Shown: positions 40,612-50,001, numbered from the stretch's first letter. The stretch is DNA of 64,000 nt from Chersky-840 sp963810195 (GCA_963810195.1 CAWEMO010000009.1:1-64000); one strand, 5' to 3'. Made by a program: numbers and translations. The notes: generated by a model from the sequence alone, not told the origin.

Positions 40612-41736
40612 TCAGAGCTCCTCGGCGAAGTTGCCCTCGAGGCGCCCGAACACGACCATGGCACCGAGCAGGAGGACGACCGACACCGCCAGGACGGTGA
40701 GGTCGGACGCCACGTACCAGTGGATCCCGTACTTCGCCATGACGCCGTCGGGGATCACGGCGTGGTAGGGCGCACCCGTGGCCGGATGCGTGAGCAAGGT
40801 CGACCGGGGATGGGTGAGGTTGTAGAAGACCCGCTGGAACGACATGACCACCGGGCTCACCGGGTTGGCGAAGTACAACCAGATCAGGTGGGTGCCGGGG
40901 ATGCCGAACAGCGTGTGCTTCACGAGCCCGTCGTGCACCCGGCCGGAGAAGGCGTAGATGCCGGGGATGGCCCAGAACCACGCCAGCAGGATCACCTCGA
41001 CCAGGTGCTGGGTGTCACGGAGATACACGTTCACGGCCGAGAGGAACACCGCCAGGGCGGCCGCGAACGCCATGATGGCCAGCAGTGCCGGGATCACCAG
41101 CCACAGCACGCTCCAGTCGGGTCGGTGCCAGAAGGCGAACATGAACGCCAGCAGCACGATGGACTGGAACAGGAAGAACATGAAGGCGGACCCCACCGCC
41201 GACAGGGCGAGGATCTCGCGGGGGAAGGCGACCTTCTTGACGATCGCGGCGTTGGACACCACCGAGCTGGTCCCCGAGAGCACTGCGGTCTGGAAGAGGT
41301 TCCACACCAACATGGCCGAGAACATGTAGATGACGAAGTTGGGGATGCCGTTGGGCAGGAAGAAGGTGAACAGGACGTAGAAGACGGCCAGGGTCAGCGC
41401 CGGGTTGAGCATCGACCACAAGAACCCGAGGACCGAGTTCTTGTACTTGACCTTGATCTCCTTGCGGACCAGGAAGAAGAACAGCTCACGGGCCCGCCAC
41501 AGCTCCCCCAGGCGCAGCCAGATGCTGACCCGGGCGGCGACCACCCGGGTCGGCTTGGAGCGCCGGGCGGCGATGCGCGCGGCGCGGTCCGCGACGGCGC
41601 GCTCGTGTTCGTCGAGGGCGATCTGGGAGACCGCAGCATCGCCGTCGACGCCGGCATCGCCGCCGCCCTCGACTCCCGGGGCCGCCGGCTCGACGGCGGT
41701 CGGTGCAGCCCCCGTCTCGGACCGGACGTCGGTCAC
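40612..41736 (-). CDS. Wzm-type polysaccharide ABC transporter permease
   Basis: A 374-residue ABC-2 permease. A long, charged cytoplasmic N-terminus of ~90 residues precedes the family motif ELFFFLVRKEIKVKYKNSVLGFLWSMLNP, followed by six membrane segments. This motif is characteristic of O-antigen/teichoic-acid exporters (Wzm/TagG). The GTG start is at 41736. It heads the operon with Wzt, a secreted propeller protein and a glycosyltransferase. ClpP lies upstream on the same strand with a 34-nt gap. Confidence 0.92.
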   Translation of the reverse strand: MTDVRSETGAAPTAVEPAAPGVEGGGDAGVDGDAAVSQIALDEHERAVADRAARIAARRSKPTRVVAARVSIWLRLGELWRARELFFFLVRKEIKVKYKNSVLGFLWSMLNPALTLAVFYVLFTFFLPNGIPNFVIYMFSAMLVWNLFQTAVLSGTSSVVSNAAIVKKVAFPREILALSAVGSAFMFFLFQSIVLLAFMFAFWHRPDWSVLWLVIPALLAIMAFAAALAVFLSAVNVYLRDTQHLVEVILLAWFWAIPGIYAFSGRVHDGLVKHTLFGIPGTHLIWLYFANPVSPVVMSFQRVFYNLTHPRSTLLTHPATGAPYHAVIPDGVMAKYGIHWYVASDLTVLAVSVVLLLGAMVVFGRLEGNFAEEL

Positions 41737-41770
41737 CGGGAGCCTCCGTTCGAACCTGCGGGCGCCGTGC

Positions 41771-42409
41771 TCAGCGGTGGGCCGCCTGCGGCGTCGAATG
41801 CTCGATCACGTGGTCGATGAACCCGTAGTCCTTGGCCTCCTCGGCGGTGAACCACCGGTCGCGGTCGGAGTCCGCCTCGATGCGCTCGATGGGCTGGCCG
41901 GTGTGGAACGAGATGCGCTCGGCCATCATCCGCTTGAGGTAGACGATCTGCTCCGCCTGGATGGCGATGTCGGTCGCCTGGCCCTGCATCTGCCCCGAGG
42001 GCTGGTGCATGAGGATCCGGCTGTGGGGGAGGGCGAAGCGCTTTCCCGGCGCCCCCGCACACAGGAGGAACTGGCCCATGGAGGCGGCCAGGCCCACGCA
42101 GATCGTGCTCACGTCGCAGCTGACGTACTGCATCGTGTCGTAGATGGCGAGGCCGTCGGTGACCGATCCCCCCGGGGAGTTGACATACAGGGCGATGTCT
42201 CGTTCGCTGTTCTCGGCCGCCAGGAGGAGGAGCTGGGCGCACACCTGATTCGCCACCGTCTCGTCGATGGCGCTGCCCAGGAAGATGATGCGCTCCTTGA
42301 GCAGACGCTGGAAGACGTCGGCCGAGGCCAGGTCAGGCAGGTTGCCGGTCCGCATGGACGGCGACAGGTCTGCGACCAGGGGGGATTCCGATGTCGGGTG
42401 TGGGGCCAT
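41771..42409 (-). CDS. clpP: ATP-dependent Clp protease proteolytic subunit
   Basis: A 212-residue ClpP serine protease subunit, part of the tetradecameric chamber that degrades substrates unfolded by ClpX/ClpC. The catalytic triad is S110 (GLAASMGQ), H135 (LMHQPSG) and D184 (DSDRDRW), with the spacing of the E. coli enzyme. The N-terminal ~30 residues are a likely propeptide. It stands apart from clpX and from any second clpP here, so it may be one of the paralogues that actinobacteria often carry. Confidence 0.95.
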   Translation of the reverse strand: MAPHPTSESPLVADLSPSMRTGNLPDLASADVFQRLLKERIIFLGSAIDETVANQVCAQLLLLAAENSERDIALYVNSPGGSVTDGLAIYDTMQYVSCDVSTICVGLAASMGQFLLCAGAPGKRFALPHSRILMHQPSGQMQGQATDIAIQAEQIVYLKRMMAERISFHTGQPIERIEADSDRDRWFTAEEAKDYGFIDHVIEHSTPQAAHR

Positions 42410-42517
42410 CCCACGAGGCTACCCGGGATGCCGCCCGAGGTCGGGCAGGGTGGAGGGGGGCGCCCGGTAGGCTCGACGTGTCCCGGCAGGCGGCGCGACG
42501 CGGCGACCGGGAGCGCT

Positions 42518-42600
42518 GCGGGCGTGGCGGAACGGTAGACGCGCGGGGTTTAGGTCCCCGTCCCCTCCGGGGGGTGGAGGTTCGACTCCTCTCGCCCGCA
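42518..42600 (+). tRNA. tRNA-Leu (UAG)
   Basis: An 83-nt class II tRNA. Acceptor GCGGGCG pairs with CGCCCGC, the anticodon stem CGGGG/CCCCG encloses TTTAGGT giving anticodon UAG, and a long variable arm and a TTCGACT T-loop follow. The 3' CCA is not encoded (CTC follows the discriminator A). It reads CUN leucine codons, mainly CUA/CUG. Confidence 0.96.
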
Positions 42601-42669
42601 CTCCGGCCTCTGCGGTCGCGACGCGAAGGGAAGCGGTCCACCCACCCCAGGACCAGGTGCGAGAGAACG

Positions 42670-44268
42670 ATGATCAACGCCCGCGACGTCACCATCGAGA
42701 TCGGTGGCAGGACCCTGCTGCGCGACGCGTCCTTCATGGTGGGGCCCGACGAGAAGGTGGGCCTCGTCGGCCGCAACGGCACGGGCAAGTCGTCGCTGGT
42801 GTCGGTGATCTGCGGCCAGTCGCCGTCGCACCTGCGCGTCCGGGGGGACGTCGCCGCGCAGGGCACGCTCGGGTTCCTCCCGCAGGTACCCGAGCCCGGA
42901 GGCCTGGGGCTCGAACCGACCGGCTTCTCCCATGTGCTGTCGGCCCGGGGTCTCGACGTCCTCGACGAGGAGCTGCACAAGGCAAGGCATGCCGTGGCGG
43001 CGGACCCGACCACCGAGGCCATCGCCAGGTTCGCCGACCTCGAGGAACGCTACGGGGCTGCCGGGGGGTACAGCCTCGAAGGCGACATCGCCCGTCTCGC
43101 CGAGGGGGTCGGGTTGCGCCAGGACATCCTGTTCGACGACATCGACTCGTTGTCCGGTGGGCAGCGCCGGCGCGTGGACATCGTCCGGGTGCTCTTCGGC
43201 CAGCCCGACGTCCTCGTGCTCGACGAGCCGACCAACCATCTCGATCTCGGCGCCAAGCGATGGCTCATGGGCGAGCTGTCGCGCTTTTCGGGGGCGATGC
43301 TCGTCATCAGCCACGACCTGAAGCTGCTCGACCGGGTCATCACGAAGGTCCTGAACCTGGCCGAAGGCGGCCTGCGGGAGTTCAAGGGCAACTACACGGC
43401 CTTCCGCACGCAGCTGCACGCCGACATCGAGCAGCGCGAGAAGAAGCGCTCCCTCGAGGACCGCCAGATCCGCAAGCTCAGCACCCTGGCCGACTCCATG
43501 CGCGCCAGCACCGAGGATCGGGCCCGGAAGGCGAAGGTCCTCGACCGCCGGGTCGAGCGCATGAAGGGCAACCGCACCGAGCTGGTGAAAAGAGAGCGCA
43601 AGACGCGGTTCCGCCTCCCCGCACCGGCCCGCTCGGGCGCCCTTCCGCTCACCGTGCGCGGGGTGCAGGTGTCGTACGGGGAGAAGAAGGTCCTCCTCGA
43701 CGTCGATTTCGCCGTGCAGCGCGGGGACCGGGTCGTGGTCATCGGGCGCAACGGCGCCGGCAAGAGCAGCCTGCTGCGCTGTCTCGCCGCCGTCCAGGCT
43801 CCCACCCAGGGCGTGGTGGAGGTCGGGCACAACGTGACGCTCGGGTACTTCGCCCAGGAGCACGAGCAGCTCGACGCCGACCGCTGTGCCCTCGAGCAGA
43901 TCGACGACAGCGTGCTGCGGACGGTGTCGGAGCGCCGGGCCCTGCTCGGCTCGTTCGGGCTCACCGGGGGGACCGCCGAGCAGTTGCCGGCGTCGCTGTC
44001 GGGCGGAGAACGCGCCAAGCTCAGCCTGGCCATGCTGTCGGCGGGACGCGCCAACCTTCTCGTGCTCGACGAGCCCACCAACAACCTCGACCCGGCGTCG
44101 GTCGAGGCCGTGGGCGCCATGTTGAGCACGTGGCCCGGCACGGTGGTGGCGGTGAGCCACGACCGTCCCTTCGTCGACGCCCTTCGCCCCACCCACGCCC
44201 TGCACCTTCCCGAGGAGCGCTACGAGCTGTGGCGCGAGGAGTACCTCGACGACGTGGAGATGCGATGA
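42670..44268 (+). CDS. ABC-F family ATPase
   Basis: A 532-residue soluble protein with two ABC domains in one chain and no membrane part: GRNGTGKSS (near 35) with LSGGQRRRVDI, and GRNGAGKSS (near 360) with LSGGERAKLSL. A charged linker of about 80 residues lies between them (QREKKRSLEDRQIRKLS...). This is the ABC-F layout; such proteins act on ribosomes, some as translation factors and some giving antibiotic resistance. No resistance role can be assigned. It follows tRNA-Leu by about 70 bp. Confidence 0.92.
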   Translation: MINARDVTIEIGGRTLLRDASFMVGPDEKVGLVGRNGTGKSSLVSVICGQSPSHLRVRGDVAAQGTLGFLPQVPEPGGLGLEPTGFSHVLSARGLDVLDEELHKARHAVAADPTTEAIARFADLEERYGAAGGYSLEGDIARLAEGVGLRQDILFDDIDSLSGGQRRRVDIVRVLFGQPDVLVLDEPTNHLDLGAKRWLMGELSRFSGAMLVISHDLKLLDRVITKVLNLAEGGLREFKGNYTAFRTQLHADIEQREKKRSLEDRQIRKLSTLADSMRASTEDRARKAKVLDRRVERMKGNRTELVKRERKTRFRLPAPARSGALPLTVRGVQVSYGEKKVLLDVDFAVQRGDRVVVIGRNGAGKSSLLRCLAAVQAPTQGVVEVGHNVTLGYFAQEHEQLDADRCALEQIDDSVLRTVSERRALLGSFGLTGGTAEQLPASLSGGERAKLSLAMLSAGRANLLVLDEPTNNLDPASVEAVGAMLSTWPGTVVAVSHDRPFVDALRPTHALHLPEERYELWREEYLDDVEMR

Positions 44269-44308
44269 CGGCAGGCCTGAGGGCGTCGGCGCGCACCGCC
44301 ACCTGACG

Positions 44309-44845
44309 ATGGCGACCTCCTATGTCGCCCTACTCCGGGGGATCAACGTGGGCGGTCGCGCCAAGCTGTCGATGGCAGACGTGCGCGCCGCCTTCGTCGA
44401 CATGGGGTTCGACGACGTCTCCACGTACATCCAGAGCGGCAACGTGCTGTTCCGTTCGTCGAGCTCCCCCGCCACACTGCCGTTGGCGATCGAGCAGGCC
44501 CTCGCCGGTGCGTTCGACCTGGCGGTGAAGGCTCTGCTCCGCACGAGCGCGCAATTGGCAAAGGTCGTCGAGCGCAACCCGCTCGCTGCCGGCGGTCGGG
44601 ACCCGGCCAAGCTCCACGTGACGTTCCTGGCCGCCAAGCCGCCGCCCGCCCGAGTGGCCGCCATCGACACCGAGGCGTTCCTCCCCGACGAGCTCCGGGT
44701 CCGCGAGCGCGAGGTGTTCCTGCACTGCCCCACCGGCTACGGGCGCAGCAAGCTCAACAACACCTTCTTCGAGCGCAGGCTCGGGGTGCTGTCCACCACC
44801 CGCAACTGGAACACGGTCACGACACTGGCGCGTCTGAGCTCCTGA
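44309..44845 (+). CDS. DUF1697 domain protein
   Basis: A 178-residue protein matching the DUF1697 family. The opening YVALLRGINVGGRAKLSMADVRAAF and the middle DVSTYIQSGNVLFRS are the hallmark stretches, and the end TTRNWNTVTTLARL is also typical. The family has no established function. It begins 40 nt after the ABC-F gene and may be cotranscribed with it. Confidence 0.9.
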   Translation: MATSYVALLRGINVGGRAKLSMADVRAAFVDMGFDDVSTYIQSGNVLFRSSSSPATLPLAIEQALAGAFDLAVKALLRTSAQLAKVVERNPLAAGGRDPAKLHVTFLAAKPPPARVAAIDTEAFLPDELRVREREVFLHCPTGYGRSKLNNTFFERRLGVLSTTRNWNTVTTLARLSS

Positions 44846-44848
44846 GGC

Positions 44849-44940
44849 GTTGCAGTCGGTGGGGCGAGAAACGCCGCCGTTCGTGGGGCGCGACGCGCCG
44901 CCGTTCGTGGGGCGCGACGCGCCGCCGTTCGTGGGCGGGG
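44849..44940. repeat. 24-bp tandem repeats upstream of a glycosyltransferase gene
   Basis: Two perfect 24-bp units (44873-44896, 44897-44920) that begin GCCGCCGTTCGTGGGGCGCG are followed by a third partial unit and preceded by a degenerate one (from 44849). They lie between the DUF1697 stop and the next gene. Open in several frames, but probably noncoding. Unit length is a multiple of three. Confidence 0.85.
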
Positions 44941-44991
44941 GATTGTCAGGAAATCCACAGGTGACGTTGACGGGACCCACTGGTCGGATCG

Positions 44992-45004
44992 GGACACTGT
45001 GTCC
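44992..45004. promoter_or_regulatory. operator-like palindrome upstream of the GT2-GtrA gene
   Basis: GGACAC-T-GTGTCC is a perfect 6-bp inverted repeat, 19 nt downstream of a TTGACG that could be a -35 box (44967-44972). No convincing -10 is visible. It could be a repressor site for the following operon, but short palindromes also occur by chance. Confidence 0.27.
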
Positions 45005-45110
45005 ATGCTCCAGCCGGCGACCCTGCCACACGAAGAGCGGGCACGCGAACAGCGACACGTTGCGCGCGGCACGCGACGAGCGGGTCGCACCGGTCGACGC
45101 TCCCTCCCCT

Positions 45111-46334
45111 GTGGGCACGACCGGGCCCCAGGTCGACATCGCCATCCCCGTCTACAACGAGGAGGCCGACCTCGAGCAGAGCGTCAGGAGGTTGCACGCC
45201 TACCTGAGCACGGAGCTGCCCTTCAGCTTCCGGATCACCGTGGCGGACAACGCCAGCACCGACCGCACCTGGCGCATCGCCGCTTCGCTCGAGCGCGAGC
45301 TCCCCGACGTGGTGGCCGTGCACCTCGACGACAAGGGGCGTGGGCGCGCCCTGCGCCACGTGTGGTCGCACAGCGACGCGGCGGTGCTCGCCTACATGGA
45401 CGTCGACCTCTCCACCGACCTGGCCGCCGTGCTGCCACTGGTGGCGCCCGTGGTGTCGGGGCACAGCGACATGGCCATCGGCACGCGTCTGGCCCACGGA
45501 TCGCGCGTGGTGCGCGGCACCAAGCGCGAGGTCATCTCGCGCTGCTACAACCTCCTGCTCCACACCGCCCTCGCCGCCGGGTTCTCCGATGCCCAGTGCG
45601 GGTTCAAGGCGATCCGGGCCGACCGGGCCCGGGCCCTGCTGCCGCTGGTCGAGGACACCGGGTGGTTCTTCGACACCGAGCTCCTGTTCCTGGCCGAGCG
45701 GGCCGGGATGCGCATCCACGAGGTCCCGGTGGACTGGGTCGACGATCCCGACTCGCGCGTCGACATCGTCACGACCGCCATCGCCGACCTCAAGGGTGTG
45801 GCCCGGCTGGTCCGGGGACTGGTCACCGGGAGCCTGCCTCTCACGACCCTGCTCGGGACGACCTCGGCCGAACAGGCGGTGCAGGCGCGCCCGGGCCTGT
45901 TCTCCCAGTTGGCCCGGTTCTCGATCGTCGGTGTGGTGAGCACCGTGGCGTACGTGCTGCTCTACCTGGCACTGCGCACGGGCATCCCCGCGCAGGGCGC
46001 CAACGCCCTGGCCCTGCTGGTGACGGCCGTGGCCAACACGGCGGTGAACCGGCGCGTGACCTTCGGGGTCCGCACCCGCACGGCGCGCCTGCGCCACCAG
46101 CTCCAGGGCATCGCGGTCTTCGGGGTGGGCCTCGTCCTCACCGGCGGCGCCCTGGCCGCCCTGCACCACCTCGCCCCCCGGGCGGGCCGCGACCTCGAGG
46201 TCGGGGTGCTCGTGGCCGCCGGCGCCGCCGCCACCGCCGTGCGGTTCGTGCTCTTCCGCTCCTGGGTGTTCCCCGGAGCGGCCCACCCGTCTGTGCCCGT
46301 CCTGGCGTCGCCAACTCCGAGGAGCTCACGATGA
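45111..46334 (+). CDS. GT2 glycosyltransferase with C-terminal GtrA-like membrane domain
   Basis: A two-part protein of about 407 residues. The N-terminal GT-A domain begins VDIAIPVYNEEADLEQSV and holds VADNASTDRT, MDVDLSTDLAA (DxD-type) and DAQCGFKAIRADRA, as in polyprenol-phosphate sugar synthases. The C-terminal ~130 residues are a four-helix GtrA-like domain (FSIVGVVSTVAYVLLYLAL ... NTAVNRRVTFG). The start is uncertain: GTG 45111, TTG 45060 or GTG 44961 (AGGA upstream) are all in frame. It probably makes a lipid-linked sugar donor used by the next two membrane enzymes; its stop overlaps the next ATG. Confidence 0.86.
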   Translation: MGTTGPQVDIAIPVYNEEADLEQSVRRLHAYLSTELPFSFRITVADNASTDRTWRIAASLERELPDVVAVHLDDKGRGRALRHVWSHSDAAVLAYMDVDLSTDLAAVLPLVAPVVSGHSDMAIGTRLAHGSRVVRGTKREVISRCYNLLLHTALAAGFSDAQCGFKAIRADRARALLPLVEDTGWFFDTELLFLAERAGMRIHEVPVDWVDDPDSRVDIVTTAIADLKGVARLVRGLVTGSLPLTTLLGTTSAEQAVQARPGLFSQLARFSIVGVVSTVAYVLLYLALRTGIPAQGANALALLVTAVANTAVNRRVTFGVRTRTARLRHQLQGIAVFGVGLVLTGGALAALHHLAPRAGRDLEVGVLVAAGAAATAVRFVLFRSWVFPGAAHPSVPVLASPTPRSSR

Positions 46335-48568
46335 CGACCGATGTCCTTCCCGTCGACGCGCCCGTCGAGGCCGCGCCGCTCGACGCGCCCCCGGTGCCCG
46401 CCGAGCGCGACGAGCGTCGGCCCGCGGGCCGCGTCCGGCGCCTGTGGCGGGGGCGGCCCGCGGACCCGCCCTGGGTCCGGCCCGCGCTGGTAGCCCTGCT
46501 GGCGGGGACGGCCGTGCTCTATCTCTGGGACCTGGGGGCGTCGGGCTGGGCCAACTCCTTCTACTCGGCCGCGGTGCAGGCCGGCACCAAGAGCTGGAAG
46601 GCCTTCTTCTTCGGCTCGTCCGACGCCGCCAACTTCATCACCGTCGACAAGCCGCCCGCCGCGCTGTGGGTCATGGAGCTCTCGGCCCGGGTCTTCGGCG
46701 TCAACTCGTGGAGCATCCTCGTCCCCCAGGCGCTCGAAGGCGTGGCGTCGGTGGCCGTGCTGTACGCGGCGCTGCGACGCTCGTTCCGCCCGGGCGCCGC
46801 GCTCGTGGCCGGGCTGGTGCTCGCCACCACGCCGGTCGCCGCGCTCATGTTCCGCTACAACAACCCCGACGCGCTGCTGGTCCTCCTGCTGACCGTGGCC
46901 GCCTATGCCACGGTGCGGGCGCTCGAGCGCGCCGGCACGTGGTGGTTGGTCCTCGCCATGGCGGCGGTGGGCACCGGGTTCATCACCAAGATGCTGCAGG
47001 CCTTGTTGATCGTCCCCGCCATCGCCATCGTGTACCTGGTGGCGGCGCCGACCCCCCTGCGGCGCCGCATCGTCCAGCTCGGCGCCGGTGCCGTGGCGCT
47101 CGCGGTCTCCTCGGGATGGTGGGTGGCGGCCGTGCAGCTCACGCCGGCCGTCGACCGGCCCTACATCGGCGGCTCCCAGAACAACAGCCTGCTCAACCTG
47201 ATCTTCGGGTACAACGGGCTCGGACGGCTCTCGGGCAACGAGAGCGGCAGCGTGGGTGGTGCCGGTGCGGTCGGGTCGCGCTGGGGGCCGACCGGGCTGC
47301 TGCGCTTCTTCGGCAGCGAGTTCGGGACACAGATCTCCTGGCTCATCCCCGCCGCCCTCATCGTCGCCGTGGGATCGCTGTGGCTATGGCGCCGACAGCC
47401 CCGCACCGACCGCGCCCGCGCCGGCATGCTGCTGTGGGCCGGATGGCTGATCGTGACGGTGCTCGTGATCAGCCTGGCTCAGGGGATCATCCATCCCTAC
47501 TACTCGGTCGCCGCGGCCCCTGCTGTCGGTGCCATGGTCGGCGTCGGCACCACGGCACTGTGGGAGCGGCGAGCACAGCTCGGGGCCCGCCTCGGGCTCG
47601 GCGCGGCACTGGCGACCACCGCGCTGTGGGGGTACCTCCTGCTCGACCGCGCCCCGCAGTGGATGCCGTGGCTTCGCACCACCGTCCTCGTCGTGGGCCT
47701 GGCCTCCGCCGCCGTCCTCGTGGTCGCGCCCCGCCTGCGCGGCCGGGCTGCCCTGGCCCTGGGCGCGGTGGGGATCGGCGCGGCGCTGGCCGGCCCCGCC
47801 GCCTATGCCCTCGACACCGCCGCCACCCCCCACTCGGGGGCCATCCCCTCGGCCGGGCCGTCCTCGGCCTCCGGGCCCGGCGGTGTGCCGGGCGCTCCCG
47901 GGGGAGGCCTGGCGGGGTTCCCTCGCGCGGCCGCCGGCACCGGTGGGCGGCAGACCGGCGCGACAGCCCCGGGCGCCGGAGCGACCCGACCCGCGGGAGC
48001 GTCCCGGGGATCGGTGGTGGGCGGCGGGCCCGGCGCGACCAACGGCTCTCCCCCCGGGCCCGGAGCCCCCGGCGGCGGCGGCGTCCCCCACGGGCCGTCG
48101 GCGACGGGTGGCTTCGGGCCGCCCCCCGGGACGCGCACCGGTGCGGGGGCGGCGCGTTCGGAGCCGGTCCCGGCCGTGGCACCGGCGGCGCGGGTGGCTT
48201 CCTGTCCATCAGTAATCCGGGGAGCAAGCTCGTGAAGGCCCTCGAGTCAGATGCCGCGCAGCTACACGTGGGTAGCCGCCACCGTGAACTCCAACTCGGC
48301 GGCCGGGTACCAGCTCGCCACCGACGACCCGGTCATGGCGATCGGCGGGTTCAACGGCACCGATCCCGCCCCGACGCTGGCCCAGTTCGAGCGCGACGTC
48401 GCCGACACGAAGATCCACTACTTCATCTCCGGCGGGGGCGGGCCGGGGACCGGGGCCACGGGCACCGCCGCCGGTCAGATCACGGCTTGGGTCGAGAGCC
48501 ACTTCAGCGCCCGGACCATCGACGGAGTCACCGTCTACGACCTGACGGCCTCCCCGTCTACGACCTGA
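46331..48568 (+). CDS. GT39/ArnT-like membrane glycosyltransferase, apparent double frameshift
   Basis: The first frame (46331-48235, 634 residues) encodes a polytopic PMT-2-type enzyme that uses polyprenyl-phosphate sugars. The first extracytoplasmic loop has NSFYSAAVQAGTKSWKAFFFG and VDKPPAALWVMELSARVFG, and about ten membrane segments follow. A Gly/Pro/Ala-rich linker leads to the conserved C-terminal domain, which is split over other frames: GGFLSISNPGSKLVKALESD up to ~48260, then SYTWVAATVNSNSAAGYQLA and the rest up to 48568. One missing base near the G5 run at about 48144 and one extra base near 48265 would explain both steps. Its end overlaps a convergent gene by 34 bp. Confidence 0.75.
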
Positions 48569-48573
48569 CGGCT
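48531..48573. repeat. 24-bp-spaced direct duplication at a convergent gene overlap
   Basis: The 19-mer CCGTCTACGACCTGACGGC occurs at 48531-48549 and again at 48555-48573. It covers the 3' ends of both the GT39 gene (plus) and the GT87-like gene (minus), and moves the end of each frame. The canonical C-terminus of the GT39 family ends near the first copy. Confidence 0.7.
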
Positions 48574-49944
48574 TGCGGACTCGCCGGACTGACGGCTTGC
48601 CGGCCCGCCGGCCTGGCGGGGCGCGGTCGCCTGCCCGAAGGCCAGGGCGGCCAGGACGAGGCCGGCGGCGAGCGCCCACTCGTTGAAGAACGACTGCTTG
48701 TTGGCCAGGTTGAACGCCGCCATGACCACGGCCGAGCCGAGCAGGAACCCGTAGGTGTCGTGGGGGAGGCGCCACACCACGAGCGCCATGGCGCCCAGGG
48801 TCGCCACCACCACCATGGCGGGCCCGGGGCTCCATCCGTGCACCAACGCGGTGGTGTAGAGCGACAGCGAGTCGAGCCGGGCGGGAAGGAAGAGGTTGTA
48901 GGACACCGCACCCCGGTAGAAGGCGTGCGGGGCGGCGAGGACCCAGGGCACCGTGACCGCCACCGCTCCCCCGGCCGACAAGGCGGCGCGGCGCCACCCG
49001 AAGTCCTTCCAGAAGCAGGCCAGGGGCAGCATGAGCCACGCGGTCTGCTTGGTGAGGAGGCACACGGCGAAGGCGACCACGGCCCACCCGTACCTCCCCC
49101 GCACGACCGCATAAGCGGCGACGCACACCGACATGAGCACGAGCGGGTCGATCCACGACTGCTCGAGCCCGAACATCGCCTTGGGGTACAGCATCACGAA
49201 CGCACCGAGGAACACCATCGACGTGGCGCCGCGCACCCGGGCCAGCACCACGGCCGTCACCGCCAGGGCGGCGAGGACCCCGTAGCGCACATCCCCGAAC
49301 AAGGCGTGGAACGGCCACACGATCAGCGCGGTGCCGGGCAGGTAGGCGAAGCCGTTGGAGAACTCCGCGCTGATGCCGCTCGTCCACCGCACCGTGTAGA
49401 TGTCGTGACCGTGCGACAGCCCGTTCCCGGCGGCCTGGAGCATGTACCAGTCGTCGATGGCGGGCCGGGGGCTCGACACCACCATGGCCACTCCGGCCCC
49501 GACCATCATGGCGATGGCGCCGTAGGTGACCAGGCGACGCAGGGGGAGACCGGCGACGATCCACCCCGCCGCCACCACCGCGGCCACGGTGGTGAGGGCG
49601 CGGCTGACCGTGAGCGCGGTCCCGGACCCGTAGATGCCGGCCGGTTCGTTGCAGGCCCCGAGGACGACGACCCCGGCCGCCACCATGCCCAGGCGGTCGA
49701 AGTCCCGCGCCGGGGTCAGCCGCTTGGCCGCGCACCACGCCAGCAGCACCGTGCCCACGGTGACGAGGAGCACGGCGTCGACCGAGTAGGTGCCGTCCCC
49801 GAGAGCCGCGCCGAGCCCGATGGCGGCCCACGCGCCGAGCAGCAGGAGCTCGGCCCCGATCGACGGGGTGCCGGCGATCGACGGGGTGCCGGCGTCGGGG
49901 AGGGCCTCGCCCGCGGAGGTGGCGGTCCGCCCCGACAGCGTCAT
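48535..49944 (-). CDS. polytopic membrane glycosyltransferase, GT87/DUF2029-like
   Basis: A 469-residue integral membrane protein with ten or more hydrophobic segments. The region DDWYMLQAAGNGLSHGHDIYTV and the later FLPGTALIVWPFHALFG and LTKQTAWLMLPLACFWKDF resemble GT-C mannosyltransferases of the GT87/DUF2029 group, which use polyprenyl-phosphate donors. It is convergent with the GT39-like gene. The C-terminus is low-complexity (ASRQSGESASRQ) and lies on a small DNA duplication. Assignment to GT87 is by overall layout, not by a diagnostic motif. Confidence 0.7.
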   Translation of the reverse strand: MTLSGRTATSAGEALPDAGTPSIAGTPSIGAELLLLGAWAAIGLGAALGDGTYSVDAVLLVTVGTVLLAWCAAKRLTPARDFDRLGMVAAGVVVLGACNEPAGIYGSGTALTVSRALTTVAAVVAAGWIVAGLPLRRLVTYGAIAMMVGAGVAMVVSSPRPAIDDWYMLQAAGNGLSHGHDIYTVRWTSGISAEFSNGFAYLPGTALIVWPFHALFGDVRYGVLAALAVTAVVLARVRGATSMVFLGAFVMLYPKAMFGLEQSWIDPLVLMSVCVAAYAVVRGRYGWAVVAFAVCLLTKQTAWLMLPLACFWKDFGWRRAALSAGGAVAVTVPWVLAAPHAFYRGAVSYNLFLPARLDSLSLYTTALVHGWSPGPAMVVVATLGAMALVVWRLPHDTYGFLLGSAVVMAAFNLANKQSFFNEWALAAGLVLAALAFGQATAPRQAGGPASRQSGESASRQVVDGEAVRS

Positions 49945-50001
49945 CTGCCCAAGGATCGGCTCCCCGAGAGGGTTCCTTGACCCTCCCGACCCCCGGGCCC
50001 C

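Noticed and set aside
42670..44268. The ABC-F protein as an antibiotic-resistance gene
   Set aside because: The linker and context give no sign of a resistance subtype, and many ABC-F proteins are housekeeping translation factors.
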